A stretch of DNA of 31,354 bases from a virus, in IMG/VR virus record IMGVR_UViG_3300042301_000459, positions 1-31,354 of that record. One strand, 5' to 3'. Both the position numbers and the translations under genes were made by a program. How positions within the stretch are numbered: position 1 is the stretch's first letter; every line of letters begins with the position of its first letter. Shown one piece after another: positions 14,364 through 22,398 of the stretch. The notes beneath the pieces are model-generated. The model made no database searches. It saw only the letters and a list, made by a program, of their open reading frames with translations, and was not told the origin of the DNA.

Positions 14364-16318
14364 TAATTGAAGTACAAACAGAGGATGGTGTAAAGCAATT
14401 AGACAGACTAAGCGCAAAGTTTGATGAGGTCTATGGCGATGTGTTACCTTTAACGGCTAGTATTGGTGAGTTGGAAGACCAACTTTACCAAATGGCTTTA
14501 GAGGGTAAAAGAGGTACTGAAGAATTTAATCTTTTAGCACAAGAAGCAGGTAGACTTAAAAAGACTTTACAACAAGTAGATATTGAAGTCGATGGTCTTT
14601 CAATGACTACAGCTAACAAGCTAGGCGGTGCTTTGGGTGGTGTTACGGCAGGCTTTGAATTAGTTCAGGGTGCAATGGGCGCAATGGGTGCTGAATCTGA
14701 AAAGGTTCAAGAAGCATTATTGAAAGTTCAGAGTGCAATGGCAATGGCGCAAGGTGTACAAGGACTAAAAGAAAGTGCTGCTTCATTTAAGGCATTAGGT
14801 GCTTCTGCTTCTACTGCATTTCAAGGAATGTCAAACGGTGCTAAAGTATTTGCTGCTACGGGTATCGGTTTGTTAATTACGGCTGTAGGTTATTTAGTAG
14901 CAAACTTTGATACATTAAAAGATTCGTTTAGCGGTGTAAGTGCAGGACAGAAAGCACTTACCGACACAATGGGCGATTATAAGAAAGGAGCAGAAGAGGC
15001 AGTAGCAGAAACTAATAACGTAAAGGTAGCTTTTGACTTAGCAAGAGATGGAGTAATTTCTAAAGAGCAAGCCCTTGAAACTTATAACGATACATTAGGC
15101 GATTCATTCGGGAAAGCTAAAAACTTAAACGAAGCAGAAAAGTTATTTAGAGAAAAGACAGATGCTTATATTCAAGCAACAGCATTACGAGCGCAAGCAA
15201 ACGCATTATTAACATTAGCAGCACAAGAATCGGCAAAGGCTTTGACTTCTCAAATGGAAGACCAAAGAACTTTAGGAGATGATATTAAATTAGGTGTTGT
15301 TCAAGCGTTAGGTTTCTCAGGTGCTACTGCTGATATTGGTAAAAAACAACAAGAACAAAGAAGAGCAGACGCAAAGAAAACAGCAGAAGCAAACGCTAAA
15401 ATATTTCAACAAGAAGCGGAAAACTTACTAAAGCAAGCAGCAAATGTAGAGAAGTCTAATAAGATTAAATCTGAGTCAGATATTAAGTACGATGCAGAAG
15501 CGGAACAACGCAGAAAAGACGCAGCATCCAAAGCAAAAGCAGCGAGAGAAAAAGCAATCGAAGATAAGTACGCACAAAATGCTGCTGAACTAGAAGCGTA
15601 TAAACGTAGACTAGAAGAGGAGCGTGGAATGCAAGAAGCGGAAGACGCTTGGAAGTTAGAACAGGAGAATAAAGCCATAGCAGACCAAGAAGCTAAATAT
15701 GAAAAAGAACGTGAAAAGGAAGAAAGAATATCTGCTTTTAGAATTGCTAATTGGGAGCGTGAAGCAGCAGAAAAAGAAAGGATTGAAAAAGCACAGCAAG
15801 CAATCGCTGTAAGAAATAAACAATTTGCAATAGAAAATGCAGAAGAAACTTTTCAATTTATAAGCGACTTAGCGACAATCTTTGAGGGTAAATCTGAAGA
15901 AAGCCAAAGGAGAGCGTTTAAAATTCGTAAGGCTTCAAGTATTGCACAAGCTACAATAGAAACTTATAAGGCTGCACAATCTGCGTACGCTTCACAGATA
16001 GTACCGGGAGACCCGACATCTCCTGTACGTGGTGCTATTGCTGCTAGTTTTGCTATTGCTTCAGGTTTAGTTAAAGTAAAGTCAATTGCTGCGACTCAGT
16101 TTGAAGGCGGTGGTGGTGCTTCAGGTGGTAGCGGTGGAGCAAGTGGTGTGCCAAGTTTACCAGCATCAAATCCTGCACAGTTTAACATCGTAGGGAACAG
16201 CGGAACAAATCAACTTAACGGCTTAGGCGGTGGAACTATGAAAGCGTATGTAGTTAGTGGAGATGTAACAAGCGCACAAAGTTTAGAACGTAATAAAATA
16301 ACAACAGCAACATTATAA
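14345..16318 (+). CDS. tail tape measure protein
   Basis: A 657-residue protein. It is long, Ala/Lys/Glu-rich and helical, with a hydrophobic segment at residues 168-188 (VFAATGIGLLITAVGYLVANF), long coiled coils around residues 370-520 and a Gly-rich C-terminus near residues 590-625. This layout is typical of tape measure proteins, which set tail length and help DNA entry. By the usual scaling of about 0.15 nm per residue the tail would be roughly 100 nm, a rough inference. It ends just before the protease gene. The poly-Lys/Glu region is low-complexity in codons. Confidence 0.85.
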   Translation: MEKKTVIIEVQTEDGVKQLDRLSAKFDEVYGDVLPLTASIGELEDQLYQMALEGKRGTEEFNLLAQEAGRLKKTLQQVDIEVDGLSMTTANKLGGALGGVTAGFELVQGAMGAMGAESEKVQEALLKVQSAMAMAQGVQGLKESAASFKALGASASTAFQGMSNGAKVFAATGIGLLITAVGYLVANFDTLKDSFSGVSAGQKALTDTMGDYKKGAEEAVAETNNVKVAFDLARDGVISKEQALETYNDTLGDSFGKAKNLNEAEKLFREKTDAYIQATALRAQANALLTLAAQESAKALTSQMEDQRTLGDDIKLGVVQALGFSGATADIGKKQQEQRRADAKKTAEANAKIFQQEAENLLKQAANVEKSNKIKSESDIKYDAEAEQRRKDAASKAKAAREKAIEDKYAQNAAELEAYKRRLEEERGMQEAEDAWKLEQENKAIADQEAKYEKEREKEERISAFRIANWEREAAEKERIEKAQQAIAVRNKQFAIENAEETFQFISDLATIFEGKSEESQRRAFKIRKASSIAQATIETYKAAQSAYASQIVPGDPTSPVRGAIAASFAIASGLVKVKSIAATQFEGGGGASGGSGGASGVPSLPASNPAQFNIVGNSGTNQLNGLGGGTMKAYVVSGDVTSAQSLERNKITTATL

Positions 16319-16333
16319 AATTGTTTAATTAAT

Positions 16334-16912
16334 ATGAAAAAATTACAAGAGATAGAACTGAAGATAAAAGACGAAAGCGAAGATGGTGTTTTTGCAATTA
16401 GTCTAGTAGAGAATCCTGCAATTGAAGAGGACTTTGTTTACCTATCAAAAGACGAAATACAACTAAAAGTAATTGACGAAGAAAAACGTATTGTAGTTGG
16501 TTTTGCTTTAGTGCCTGAAAAGAGAATCTACAGAGTAATGCAAGGTAAAGAATTTAACATTTACTTTTCTAAAGATACTGTAAGACGTTCAGCTGAGTTG
16601 TTTATGAAAAAAATGAACACACAAAACTTCACTTTAGAACACGATGAGAAAGTAGAAGGTATTAGTGTTATTGAATCATGGATAGTAGAAGACGCTAAAC
16701 AAGATAAATCTAATCTATACAACTTAGGCGCAAAAGGTGGCGAGTGGGTAGTTATGTCAAAGGTTTACAACGATGCGGTTTGGCAGGAGATTAAGGATGG
16801 AAAATACGGAGGTTATTCTATCGAAGCGATGTATGATGGATTCGAGCAACTACAAAGTAAAACACAAGAGGAATTAATCATTGAGCAATTAACACAAATA
16901 ATAAATAAATAA
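16334..16912 (+). CDS. XkdF-like prohead protease
   Basis: A 192-residue protein with SLVENPAIEEDF near the start, then IVVGFALVPEKRIYRV, TLEHD (residues 100-104, His103), ESWIVED (114-120) and KYGGYSIEAMYDG (157-169, Ser162). These are the landmarks of the phage XkdF/prohead protease-like family, in which the His and Ser are the likely catalytic pair. It would trim scaffold and capsid during head maturation. It lies just before scaffold and capsid, as expected. It follows an A/T-rich gap with the TTGTTTAA sequence discussed under findings. Confidence 0.85.
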   Translation: MKKLQEIELKIKDESEDGVFAISLVENPAIEEDFVYLSKDEIQLKVIDEEKRIVVGFALVPEKRIYRVMQGKEFNIYFSKDTVRRSAELFMKKMNTQNFTLEHDEKVEGISVIESWIVEDAKQDKSNLYNLGAKGGEWVVMSKVYNDAVWQEIKDGKYGGYSIEAMYDGFEQLQSKTQEELIIEQLTQIINK

Positions 16913-17052
16913 TGGCAAAAGTAAAAAAACCAAAGAAAGAAGACGTTGAAAAAGCACAACTAGGTCAAGGTATTGGAAGCCTAGTAAATCAATCAACAGC
17001 AGTAATAAACCATAGTAACGATGCCGTAACAGTTGTTACAACTAGAGGTTAA
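16912..17052 (+). CDS. 46-aa small protein
   Basis: An ATG overlapping the protease stop (TAATG) opens a 46-residue frame: a Lys-rich start (MAKVKKPKKEDVEKAQLGQG) then a Ser/Val-rich end. It sits between protease and the capsid-region genes. No family is recognised. The coupled start supports translation. Confidence 0.55.
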   Translation: MAKVKKPKKEDVEKAQLGQGIGSLVNQSTAVINHSNDAVTVVTTRG

Positions 17053-17099
17053 AAATGTTACAAACTATAAAACTATTTGTTTAACTAAAAAAAAGAATA

Positions 17100-17420
17100 A
17101 TGAGTGAATTAGACAGAGTTTACAAACAAGTTTTTAAAGAGGTTAAATTGTCTTCAAATGAAATCTATTTATCATTAGGAGATGATATTAGAAAATCTGA
17201 AAATGCTTTGAAAACTGCCTTATTAAACTACGGAGATGTAAAGGATAAATTTGAGGTTGCTAAAAAGAACTTTAAAAATGAAGCTGATAAAGCATATGAG
17301 GTAGCTATAAAATATAACGCAATGGCAAATGACTTAGGTTTAAAAGCAGTTGATAACCCAAGTTTTAAAGCAATAGATGCTTATTTAGCTTCTGACTTGT
17401 ATAGAAATCTTAATAAATAA
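17100..17420 (+). CDS. helical hypothetical protein, 106 aa
   Basis: A 106-residue helical charged protein (MSELDRVYKQVFKEVKLSSN, later YEVAIKYNAMANDLGL). No cysteine and no membrane segment. It sits between protease and scaffold, in the usual place of a scaffold-associated or capsid-assembly helper. The function is not recognised. Confidence 0.65.
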   Translation: MSELDRVYKQVFKEVKLSSNEIYLSLGDDIRKSENALKTALLNYGDVKDKFEVAKKNFKNEADKAYEVAIKYNAMANDLGLKAVDNPSFKAIDAYLASDLYRNLNK

Positions 17421-17450
17421 GGATTAGTTTAAATCAAATAATAAGTAAAA

Positions 17451-18035
17451 ATGAGTATTAAAGAAAACGTTAACAAAGTTCTTAGAAGTGTAGGACTAAA
17501 AGCGGTGGAAGTGAAACTTGCTCAAATGATGTTGGAAGATGGGGTAACGGTTATCGAAGCGGAAGAGTTCGAGCCTGAGTATTCCGTTGGAATCGTACAA
17601 GAGGAAGGTATCATTCCTTTGCCAGTAGGAGAATACACTCTAGAAGATGGGCGTGTTCTTGTTGTTGAGGTAGAGGGAATCATTGCAGCAATTAATGAAG
17701 CTGTAACTGAGGAACAAGCACCTGAGCAAGAGCAAGAGCCTGAGATGGAAATGAGCGAGCCTGAATCGCCACAAGCAAAAAAGATTGTTGAATCAATCGT
17801 TAAAGAATCTTTCTTTTCTGAAGTTGAAGCAATGCGTAACGAAATCACAGAGTTAAAAGCGCAGTTAGCACAAAAAGAATCGAAAGAAGAAACAGTTGAA
17901 TTGTCAGGTCAAGAGCCAGCAGTTGAACCAATTAAACACAATCCTGAGCCTAACAAGGTAACGGTAGATTTTAAAATTTCACCTAACCGTCAAAAAAATA
18001 CGATGGATAGAGTGTTAGAAATGATTACAAAATAA
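17451..18035 (+). CDS. scaffold-like protein
   Basis: A 194-residue acidic protein with a Glu/Pro/Gln-rich stretch near residues 86-108 (EEQAPEQEQEPEMEMSEPES), a coiled coil near residues 125-145 and a short basic C-terminus ending KNTMDRVLEMITK. The acidic middle, coiled coil and helical C-terminal tip, and its place between protease and major capsid, match phage scaffold proteins, which bind capsid subunits during prohead assembly and are later removed or cut by the protease. The assignment is by place and composition. Confidence 0.7.
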   Translation: MSIKENVNKVLRSVGLKAVEVKLAQMMLEDGVTVIEAEEFEPEYSVGIVQEEGIIPLPVGEYTLEDGRVLVVEVEGIIAAINEAVTEEQAPEQEQEPEMEMSEPESPQAKKIVESIVKESFFSEVEAMRNEITELKAQLAQKESKEETVELSGQEPAVEPIKHNPEPNKVTVDFKISPNRQKNTMDRVLEMITK

Positions 18036-18050
18036 ATTTAAATATAAACA

Positions 18051-19004
18051 ATGGCAACAACAACTTCATTAACTACAACATACGCAGGTGAGCACTCAGG
18101 AAAATGGGTAGCAGCAGCGTTATTATCAGGCGACACAATCGCAAACGGTGGTTTAACAGTTTTACCAAACGTTAAATACAAAGCCGTAATTAACAAACTA
18201 GGAACAGATGGGATTCTTAAAGATGCTTCTTGCGACTTTACAGCTACTTCTACTGTAACTATTACAGAGCGTACATTAGTACCTAAAGAATTACAAGTTA
18301 ACTTACAATTGTGTAAAAAAGATTTGCATTCTTCTTGGCAAGCTGCTGAGATGGGTTACTCTGCACACGATGTACTACCTAAATCATTTGCTGATTACTT
18401 AATCGCATACGCTGCTTCTAAAGTTGCTGCTGCTATTGAGGTTTCTTTATGGTCAGGTGCTACAGGTACTTCAGGACAATTCAACGGATTTGAGGTTTTA
18501 TTAGCTGCTGACGCTGCTTTACCTGCTGCTAACGAGGTTGCTGGAACTACTGTAACTGCTGCTAACGTTGTAGCTGAGTTAGGTAAATTAGTAGATGCTA
18601 TTCCTGCTGCTGTTTACGGAAAAGACGACTTGAAACTTTATCTTTCTCGTAACATCGTTAAAGCATACATTCGTGCATTGGGCGGATTCGGTGCTTCAGG
18701 TTTAGGTGCTAACGGTACAAACAACGCAGGTACACAATGGTACAACAACGGAGCGTTATCTTTCGATGGTATTCCAATCTTTATGTGTTCAGGAATGACT
18801 AACAACGTAGGTATCGCTGCAGAGACTTCAAACTTGTTCTTTGGAACGGGAGTATTGAGCGACCAAAACGAGGTTAAAGTTATCGACATGGCGGATATTG
18901 ATGGTTCAATGAACGTACGTATCGTTATGAGAATGACAGGAGCGGTTAACTACGGAAGTGTAGAAGATATTACTACATACGGTATCACAAACGCTGCTAA
19001 CTAA
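18051..19004 (+). CDS. major capsid protein
   Basis: A 317-residue protein. The N-terminal arm (MATTTSLTTTYAGEHSGKWV) leads into an Ala/Gly/Thr-rich body, with LYLSRNIVKAYIRALGGFGA and FDGIPIFMCSGMTNN near the C-terminal third; the pattern and length fit the capsid protein of many Bacteroidetes phages, expected to have the HK97 fold. It follows scaffold directly and is followed by a strong terminator, as is usual for a highly expressed capsid gene. Alanine codons are almost all GCT/GCA, an uneven choice typical of high expression. Confidence 0.88.
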   Translation: MATTTSLTTTYAGEHSGKWVAAALLSGDTIANGGLTVLPNVKYKAVINKLGTDGILKDASCDFTATSTVTITERTLVPKELQVNLQLCKKDLHSSWQAAEMGYSAHDVLPKSFADYLIAYAASKVAAAIEVSLWSGATGTSGQFNGFEVLLAADAALPAANEVAGTTVTAANVVAELGKLVDAIPAAVYGKDDLKLYLSRNIVKAYIRALGGFGASGLGANGTNNAGTQWYNNGALSFDGIPIFMCSGMTNNVGIAAETSNLFFGTGVLSDQNEVKVIDMADIDGSMNVRIVMRMTGAVNYGSVEDITTYGITNAAN

Positions 19005-19023
19005 TAACAATTAATTATTAACT

Positions 19024-19059
19024 AGAAAGGGGTGGTGCAACAAACGCCATCCCTTTTTT
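19024..19059 (+). terminator. rho-independent terminator after major capsid
   Basis: AAAGGGGTGG (19026-19035) pairs with CCATCCCTTT (19047-19056, one G-U), loop 11 bases, followed by a T run. This is the strongest terminator in the morphogenesis block and would limit transcription past the capsid gene. Confidence 0.85.
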
Positions 19060-19073
19060 AATACTATAAAACT

Positions 19074-19613
19074 ATGGCATGTGATATTGCAGCGGGGCGT
19101 ATAGAGCCTTGTAAAGATTCAATCGGAGGTTTAGATGCTATCTACTTCGTGAATGAAGGAGACCTTACGGGGTACACAATGGACTCTTCAAATACAGATG
19201 TTATTGAAGCGGTTTTAGGTACACCAAGTGCTTACAAATTTGATTTAAAAGGCACTTCTACTTACCAAGAAGATATTGTTTCTTCTCGTGAGAATGGAAC
19301 TACTTTCTTTCAGCAAGTGTTAACAGTTACGCTTAAAAAATTAGACGTAGCGACACACAAAGCGGTTAAATTATTAGCTTACGGAAATCCTAAAGTCGTA
19401 ATTAAAGACAACAACGGAAACTTCTTTATGGCAGGTAAAGACTTTGGAATGGATGTAACAGGTGGAACAGTTGTAACAGGTGGAGCAATGGGTGATTTAT
19501 CAGGATATACTTTGGTATTAACTGGAATGGAAAAAGCACCAGCGAACTTCTTTGAAGCGACTACAGAAGCAGGTTTAACATCAGCAGGATTTACAATCGT
19601 AGCAGGTTCATAA
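19074..19613 (+). CDS. major tail tube protein
   Basis: A 179-residue protein (MACDIAAGRIEPCKDSIGGL) with DIVSSRENGTTFFQQVLTVT and later GMDVTGGTVVTGGAMGDLSG, a beta-rich Gly/Thr pattern typical of phage tail tube proteins. It would form the hexameric rings of the tail tube. It lies between two terminators (before and after), so its level can be set apart from its neighbours. It is in the head region rather than next to tape measure, which is odd. Confidence 0.72.
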   Translation: MACDIAAGRIEPCKDSIGGLDAIYFVNEGDLTGYTMDSSNTDVIEAVLGTPSAYKFDLKGTSTYQEDIVSSRENGTTFFQQVLTVTLKKLDVATHKAVKLLAYGNPKVVIKDNNGNFFMAGKDFGMDVTGGTVVTGGAMGDLSGYTLVLTGMEKAPANFFEATTEAGLTSAGFTIVAGS

Positions 19614-19630
19614 TAAACAATTTTGTTTAC

Positions 19631-19668
19631 TTAAAGCCCTATTCGTTAACTCGTTTAGGGCTTTTTTT
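19631..19668 (+). terminator. rho-independent terminator after tail tube
   Basis: AAAGCCCTA (19633-19641) pairs with TAGGGCTTT (19656-19664), loop 14 bases, followed by T. Positioned just after the tail tube stop. Confidence 0.85.
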
Positions 19669-19701
19669 GTAACAAGAACTTGAATATATTGTTTAATAAG
19701 T

Positions 19702-20028
19702 ATGATTATAGTACAAGAATCGGCAAGCCCTCAAACGTTTAAGTTTATCCCTCGTTTATACGAAGCGGATAGCATGACTTTGACTAATGAGCAAACGAAT
19801 GAAGTATTTACTTACGAGATAAGCCCAACTAACACTACTTACTATCTTTCGGTAACTGAGATTTTAGATACTATTGAAAATAACACGTACACTTTAAAGG
19901 TGTATAATGGTACTGATGTTATCTACTACGACAAAGTATTTTGTACTAACCAAGATACAGATACATTTAGCGTAAACGATGGCGAATACGTACCTCACAC
20001 AAGCAACAACGATTATATTATTCTATGA
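19702..20028 (+). CDS. conserved structural protein, 108 aa
   Basis: A 108-residue beta-rich protein (SPQTFKFIPRLYEADSMTLT, then STYTLKVY-like NTYTLKVYNGTDVIYYDK) with immunoglobulin-like strand spacing. It is coupled to the portal gene by an ATGA overlap. This could be a head decoration or connector protein. No family name is recognised. Confidence 0.65.
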   Translation: MIIVQESASPQTFKFIPRLYEADSMTLTNEQTNEVFTYEISPTNTTYYLSVTEILDTIENNTYTLKVYNGTDVIYYDKVFCTNQDTDTFSVNDGEYVPHTSNNDYIIL

Positions 20029-21791
20029 GTACAATACACGTATTAGAACTAAGTAAATATACACAGCCTGAGATAGTAGAAAACACTAAGAACTCTTGGG
20101 TTGAGTACGGAGAAAATAACGATTACTACGAGTGGTTAATGAATCGTTACCGTAATTCTACAACAAACAACGCTATTATTAACAACATGGCACGTTTGAT
20201 TTATGGTAAAGGTATTGACGCAAGAGATGCAAGCCGTAAGCCAAACGACTACGCTCAAATGAAAATGTTGTTTTCTAATGAGACGTTAAGAAAATGTGCT
20301 TTAGAGGTTAAACTATTCGGAGGTTATGCTTTACAAGTTATCTATTCTAAGGATAGAAAATCAATCGCAAAGGTCGAACACTTACCTATTTACTTAACAC
20401 GCCCTGAGAAGTGCGATAAAGATGGTAATATTAACGGTTATTACTATTCAGATAATTGGGAAGATATTAAGAAGTTTGTACCTAAATACATTCCTGCATT
20501 TGGAACTTCACAAGCACCTTTAGAAGTGTTAGTAGTAGGTCAGTACTCAGTAGGTAGAAAGTACTTCCATAGAGTAGATTATGAAGGATGCTTAGACTAT
20601 TGTGTTTTAGAAGAAAAGATAAGTGAGTTCTTGATTAACGATGTTACTAATTCATTTAGCGGAACTAAGGTAATTAACTTTAATAACGGTAAAGGAACGC
20701 CTGAGCAACAACAAGAGCAAGTAAATAAAGTAAAAGGTAAGTTAACAGGTTCTACTGGCGACAAAGTTATTATTTCGTTTAATGACAATCCTGAATCTAA
20801 AACTACTATCGATGATGTACCTTTAGATAATGCACCTGAACACTATTCTTACTTAGCTACCGAAGCACGAAACAAGATTTTAGCAGGACACACAGTTACT
20901 AGTCCTATGTTGGTAGGTATTTCTCCTGATGGCGCAGGATTTAGTTCAAACGCTGATGAGATTAACACAGGAGCGTTATACTTCTACAATACAGCAATTA
21001 AACCACTTCAAGAGTTGTTAACTGATGGACTAGATAAAATACTAGCGTTTAACGGTGTTAATTTAGATTTGTACTTTAAGCGTTTAAACTTGTTAGAAGA
21101 TTTAGAAGCAGTACAGCAAGCTAGCGAGGTTGCAATGAGTAAACAAAAGTCTTTAGATGAGAAATTATTTAATGAACTAGACAAATACGCTGATGATGAT
21201 TTAGAAGGTTGGGAGTTAATAGATGTTCAAGATGTTAACTACGAACTAGAAGAGCAAGAAGACGCTTATTTAAACGAACTAAACAACCCTAAACAAAACC
21301 TTTTATCTAAGATTTGGGAATTTGTAAGTACGGGTACAGCAAGACCAAACGCTTCAAGCGAACAAGATGGTAATATATTTAAATCTCGTTATCGTTACGT
21401 AGGAGAAATTAAAGACAATTCAAGAGATTTCTGTAAGCGAATGATTAGCGCTAACAAGATTTATCGTAAAGAAGATATTATTGCAATGGGTTCACAAGTA
21501 GTTAACGAAGGATGGGGTGCTGAAGGAGCAGATACGTATTCTATTTGGTTGTATAAAGGCGGTGGTGCTTGCGGTCATAAATGGGTTCGTGAAACGTATC
21601 TTAAAAAGTCAGATGCTAACTCACCACTAGCTAGAAAGTACACACCTGCTGAAGTTCGTAAAGCTGGCGAGATTGTACCATTAACAGACAAAGATAAGAA
21701 CGGAAAAGCAGTAAATGACCAACGAGTTTATACAGCACCTAAAGATATGCCTTACGAAGGATTTTTACCAACTAACAAACGCTTTAACTAA
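20025..21791 (+). CDS. portal protein with MuF-like C-terminal region
   Basis: A 588-residue protein. Residues 1-400 have the layout of phage portal proteins: NDYYEWLMNRYRNSTTNNAI near the start, then KCALEVKLFGGYALQVIYSK and TSPMLVGISPDGAGFSSNAD. The last ~150 residues read RYVGEIKDNSRDFCKRMISA followed by SIWLYKGGGACGHKWVRETY, matching the end of MuF-type minor head proteins, so the two functions seem to be in one chain. The portal forms the ring where DNA enters and the tail joins. The gene lies after capsid rather than before, an unusual order. The end overlaps the next start as TAATG. Confidence 0.85.
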   Translation: MSTIHVLELSKYTQPEIVENTKNSWVEYGENNDYYEWLMNRYRNSTTNNAIINNMARLIYGKGIDARDASRKPNDYAQMKMLFSNETLRKCALEVKLFGGYALQVIYSKDRKSIAKVEHLPIYLTRPEKCDKDGNINGYYYSDNWEDIKKFVPKYIPAFGTSQAPLEVLVVGQYSVGRKYFHRVDYEGCLDYCVLEEKISEFLINDVTNSFSGTKVINFNNGKGTPEQQQEQVNKVKGKLTGSTGDKVIISFNDNPESKTTIDDVPLDNAPEHYSYLATEARNKILAGHTVTSPMLVGISPDGAGFSSNADEINTGALYFYNTAIKPLQELLTDGLDKILAFNGVNLDLYFKRLNLLEDLEAVQQASEVAMSKQKSLDEKLFNELDKYADDDLEGWELIDVQDVNYELEEQEDAYLNELNNPKQNLLSKIWEFVSTGTARPNASSEQDGNIFKSRYRYVGEIKDNSRDFCKRMISANKIYRKEDIIAMGSQVVNEGWGAEGADTYSIWLYKGGGACGHKWVRETYLKKSDANSPLARKYTPAEVRKAGEIVPLTDKDKNGKAVNDQRVYTAPKDMPYEGFLPTNKRFN

Positions 21792-22291
21792 TGGCACAAG
21801 CATTATTTATAACAAGAGAGGACATCGTTAAGCATACAGCCTTAAATGGCAATGTAGACCCTGATAAATTTATTCAGTTTATTAAAATCGCTCAGGATAT
21901 TCACATTCAAAACTACTTAGGTACTGACTTATTTAATAAGATTAACAACGATATTGTAGCAGGTACTATTTCAGGTAACTATTTAAGCCTATTAGAGACG
22001 TTTGTAAAGCCTATGTTGATACATTGGGCTATGAGTGAATACTTACCATTCGCAGCTTATACAATTGCTAACAAAGGCGTTTATAAGCATGGTTCTGAAA
22101 ACTCTGAAAGCGTAGCAAAAAACGAAGTAGATTATCTAGTGGAAAAAGAGCAAAGCATTGCTAAACATTATACTGAAAGATTCATTGACTATATGTGTTA
22201 TAATCAAAGTTTATTTCCTGAATATAATACTAACTCGAATGGAGATATGCACCCGGATAGAAGCAATAACTTCGGAGGTTGGTTTATCTAG
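21791..22291 (+). CDS. head-tail connector/completion protein (DUF6712-like)
   Basis: A 166-residue helical protein (TREDIVKHTALNGNVDPDKF, QIHIQNYLGTD-like DIHIQNYLGTDLFNKI, then LLETFVKPMLIHWAMSEYLP). This is the pattern of the DUF6712 family placed after portal in Bacteroidetes phages; these act like the head-tail adaptor (gp6/gp15-type). The end is Gly/Trp-rich. It would bind the portal ring and seal the head. Assignment from pattern and place. Confidence 0.7.
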   Translation: MAQALFITREDIVKHTALNGNVDPDKFIQFIKIAQDIHIQNYLGTDLFNKINNDIVAGTISGNYLSLLETFVKPMLIHWAMSEYLPFAAYTIANKGVYKHGSENSESVAKNEVDYLVEKEQSIAKHYTERFIDYMCYNQSLFPEYNTNSNGDMHPDRSNNFGGWFI

Positions 22292-22305
22292 TTTAATTAG
22301 ATTTT

Positions 22306-22398
22306 ATGATTGAAAAAAAGAGATACACACCTAAAGAGGAAAATGTAAAGAAGTTGCAGAAGTACCTTTTAAAGTTAAGTAAGGAGGAAAAGAAATGA
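22306..22398 (+). CDS. 30-aa lysine-rich small protein with internal ribosome site
   Basis: A 30-residue frame (MIEKKRYTPKEENVKKLQKY) coupled by ATGA to the next gene. Its 3' end contains AAGGAGG at 22381-22387, 7 bases before the next ATG (22395), a perfect Shine-Dalgarno core. That is unusual for a Bacteroidetes host, where such sites are seldom used. Confidence 0.5.
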   Translation: MIEKKRYTPKEENVKKLQKYLLKLSKEEKK

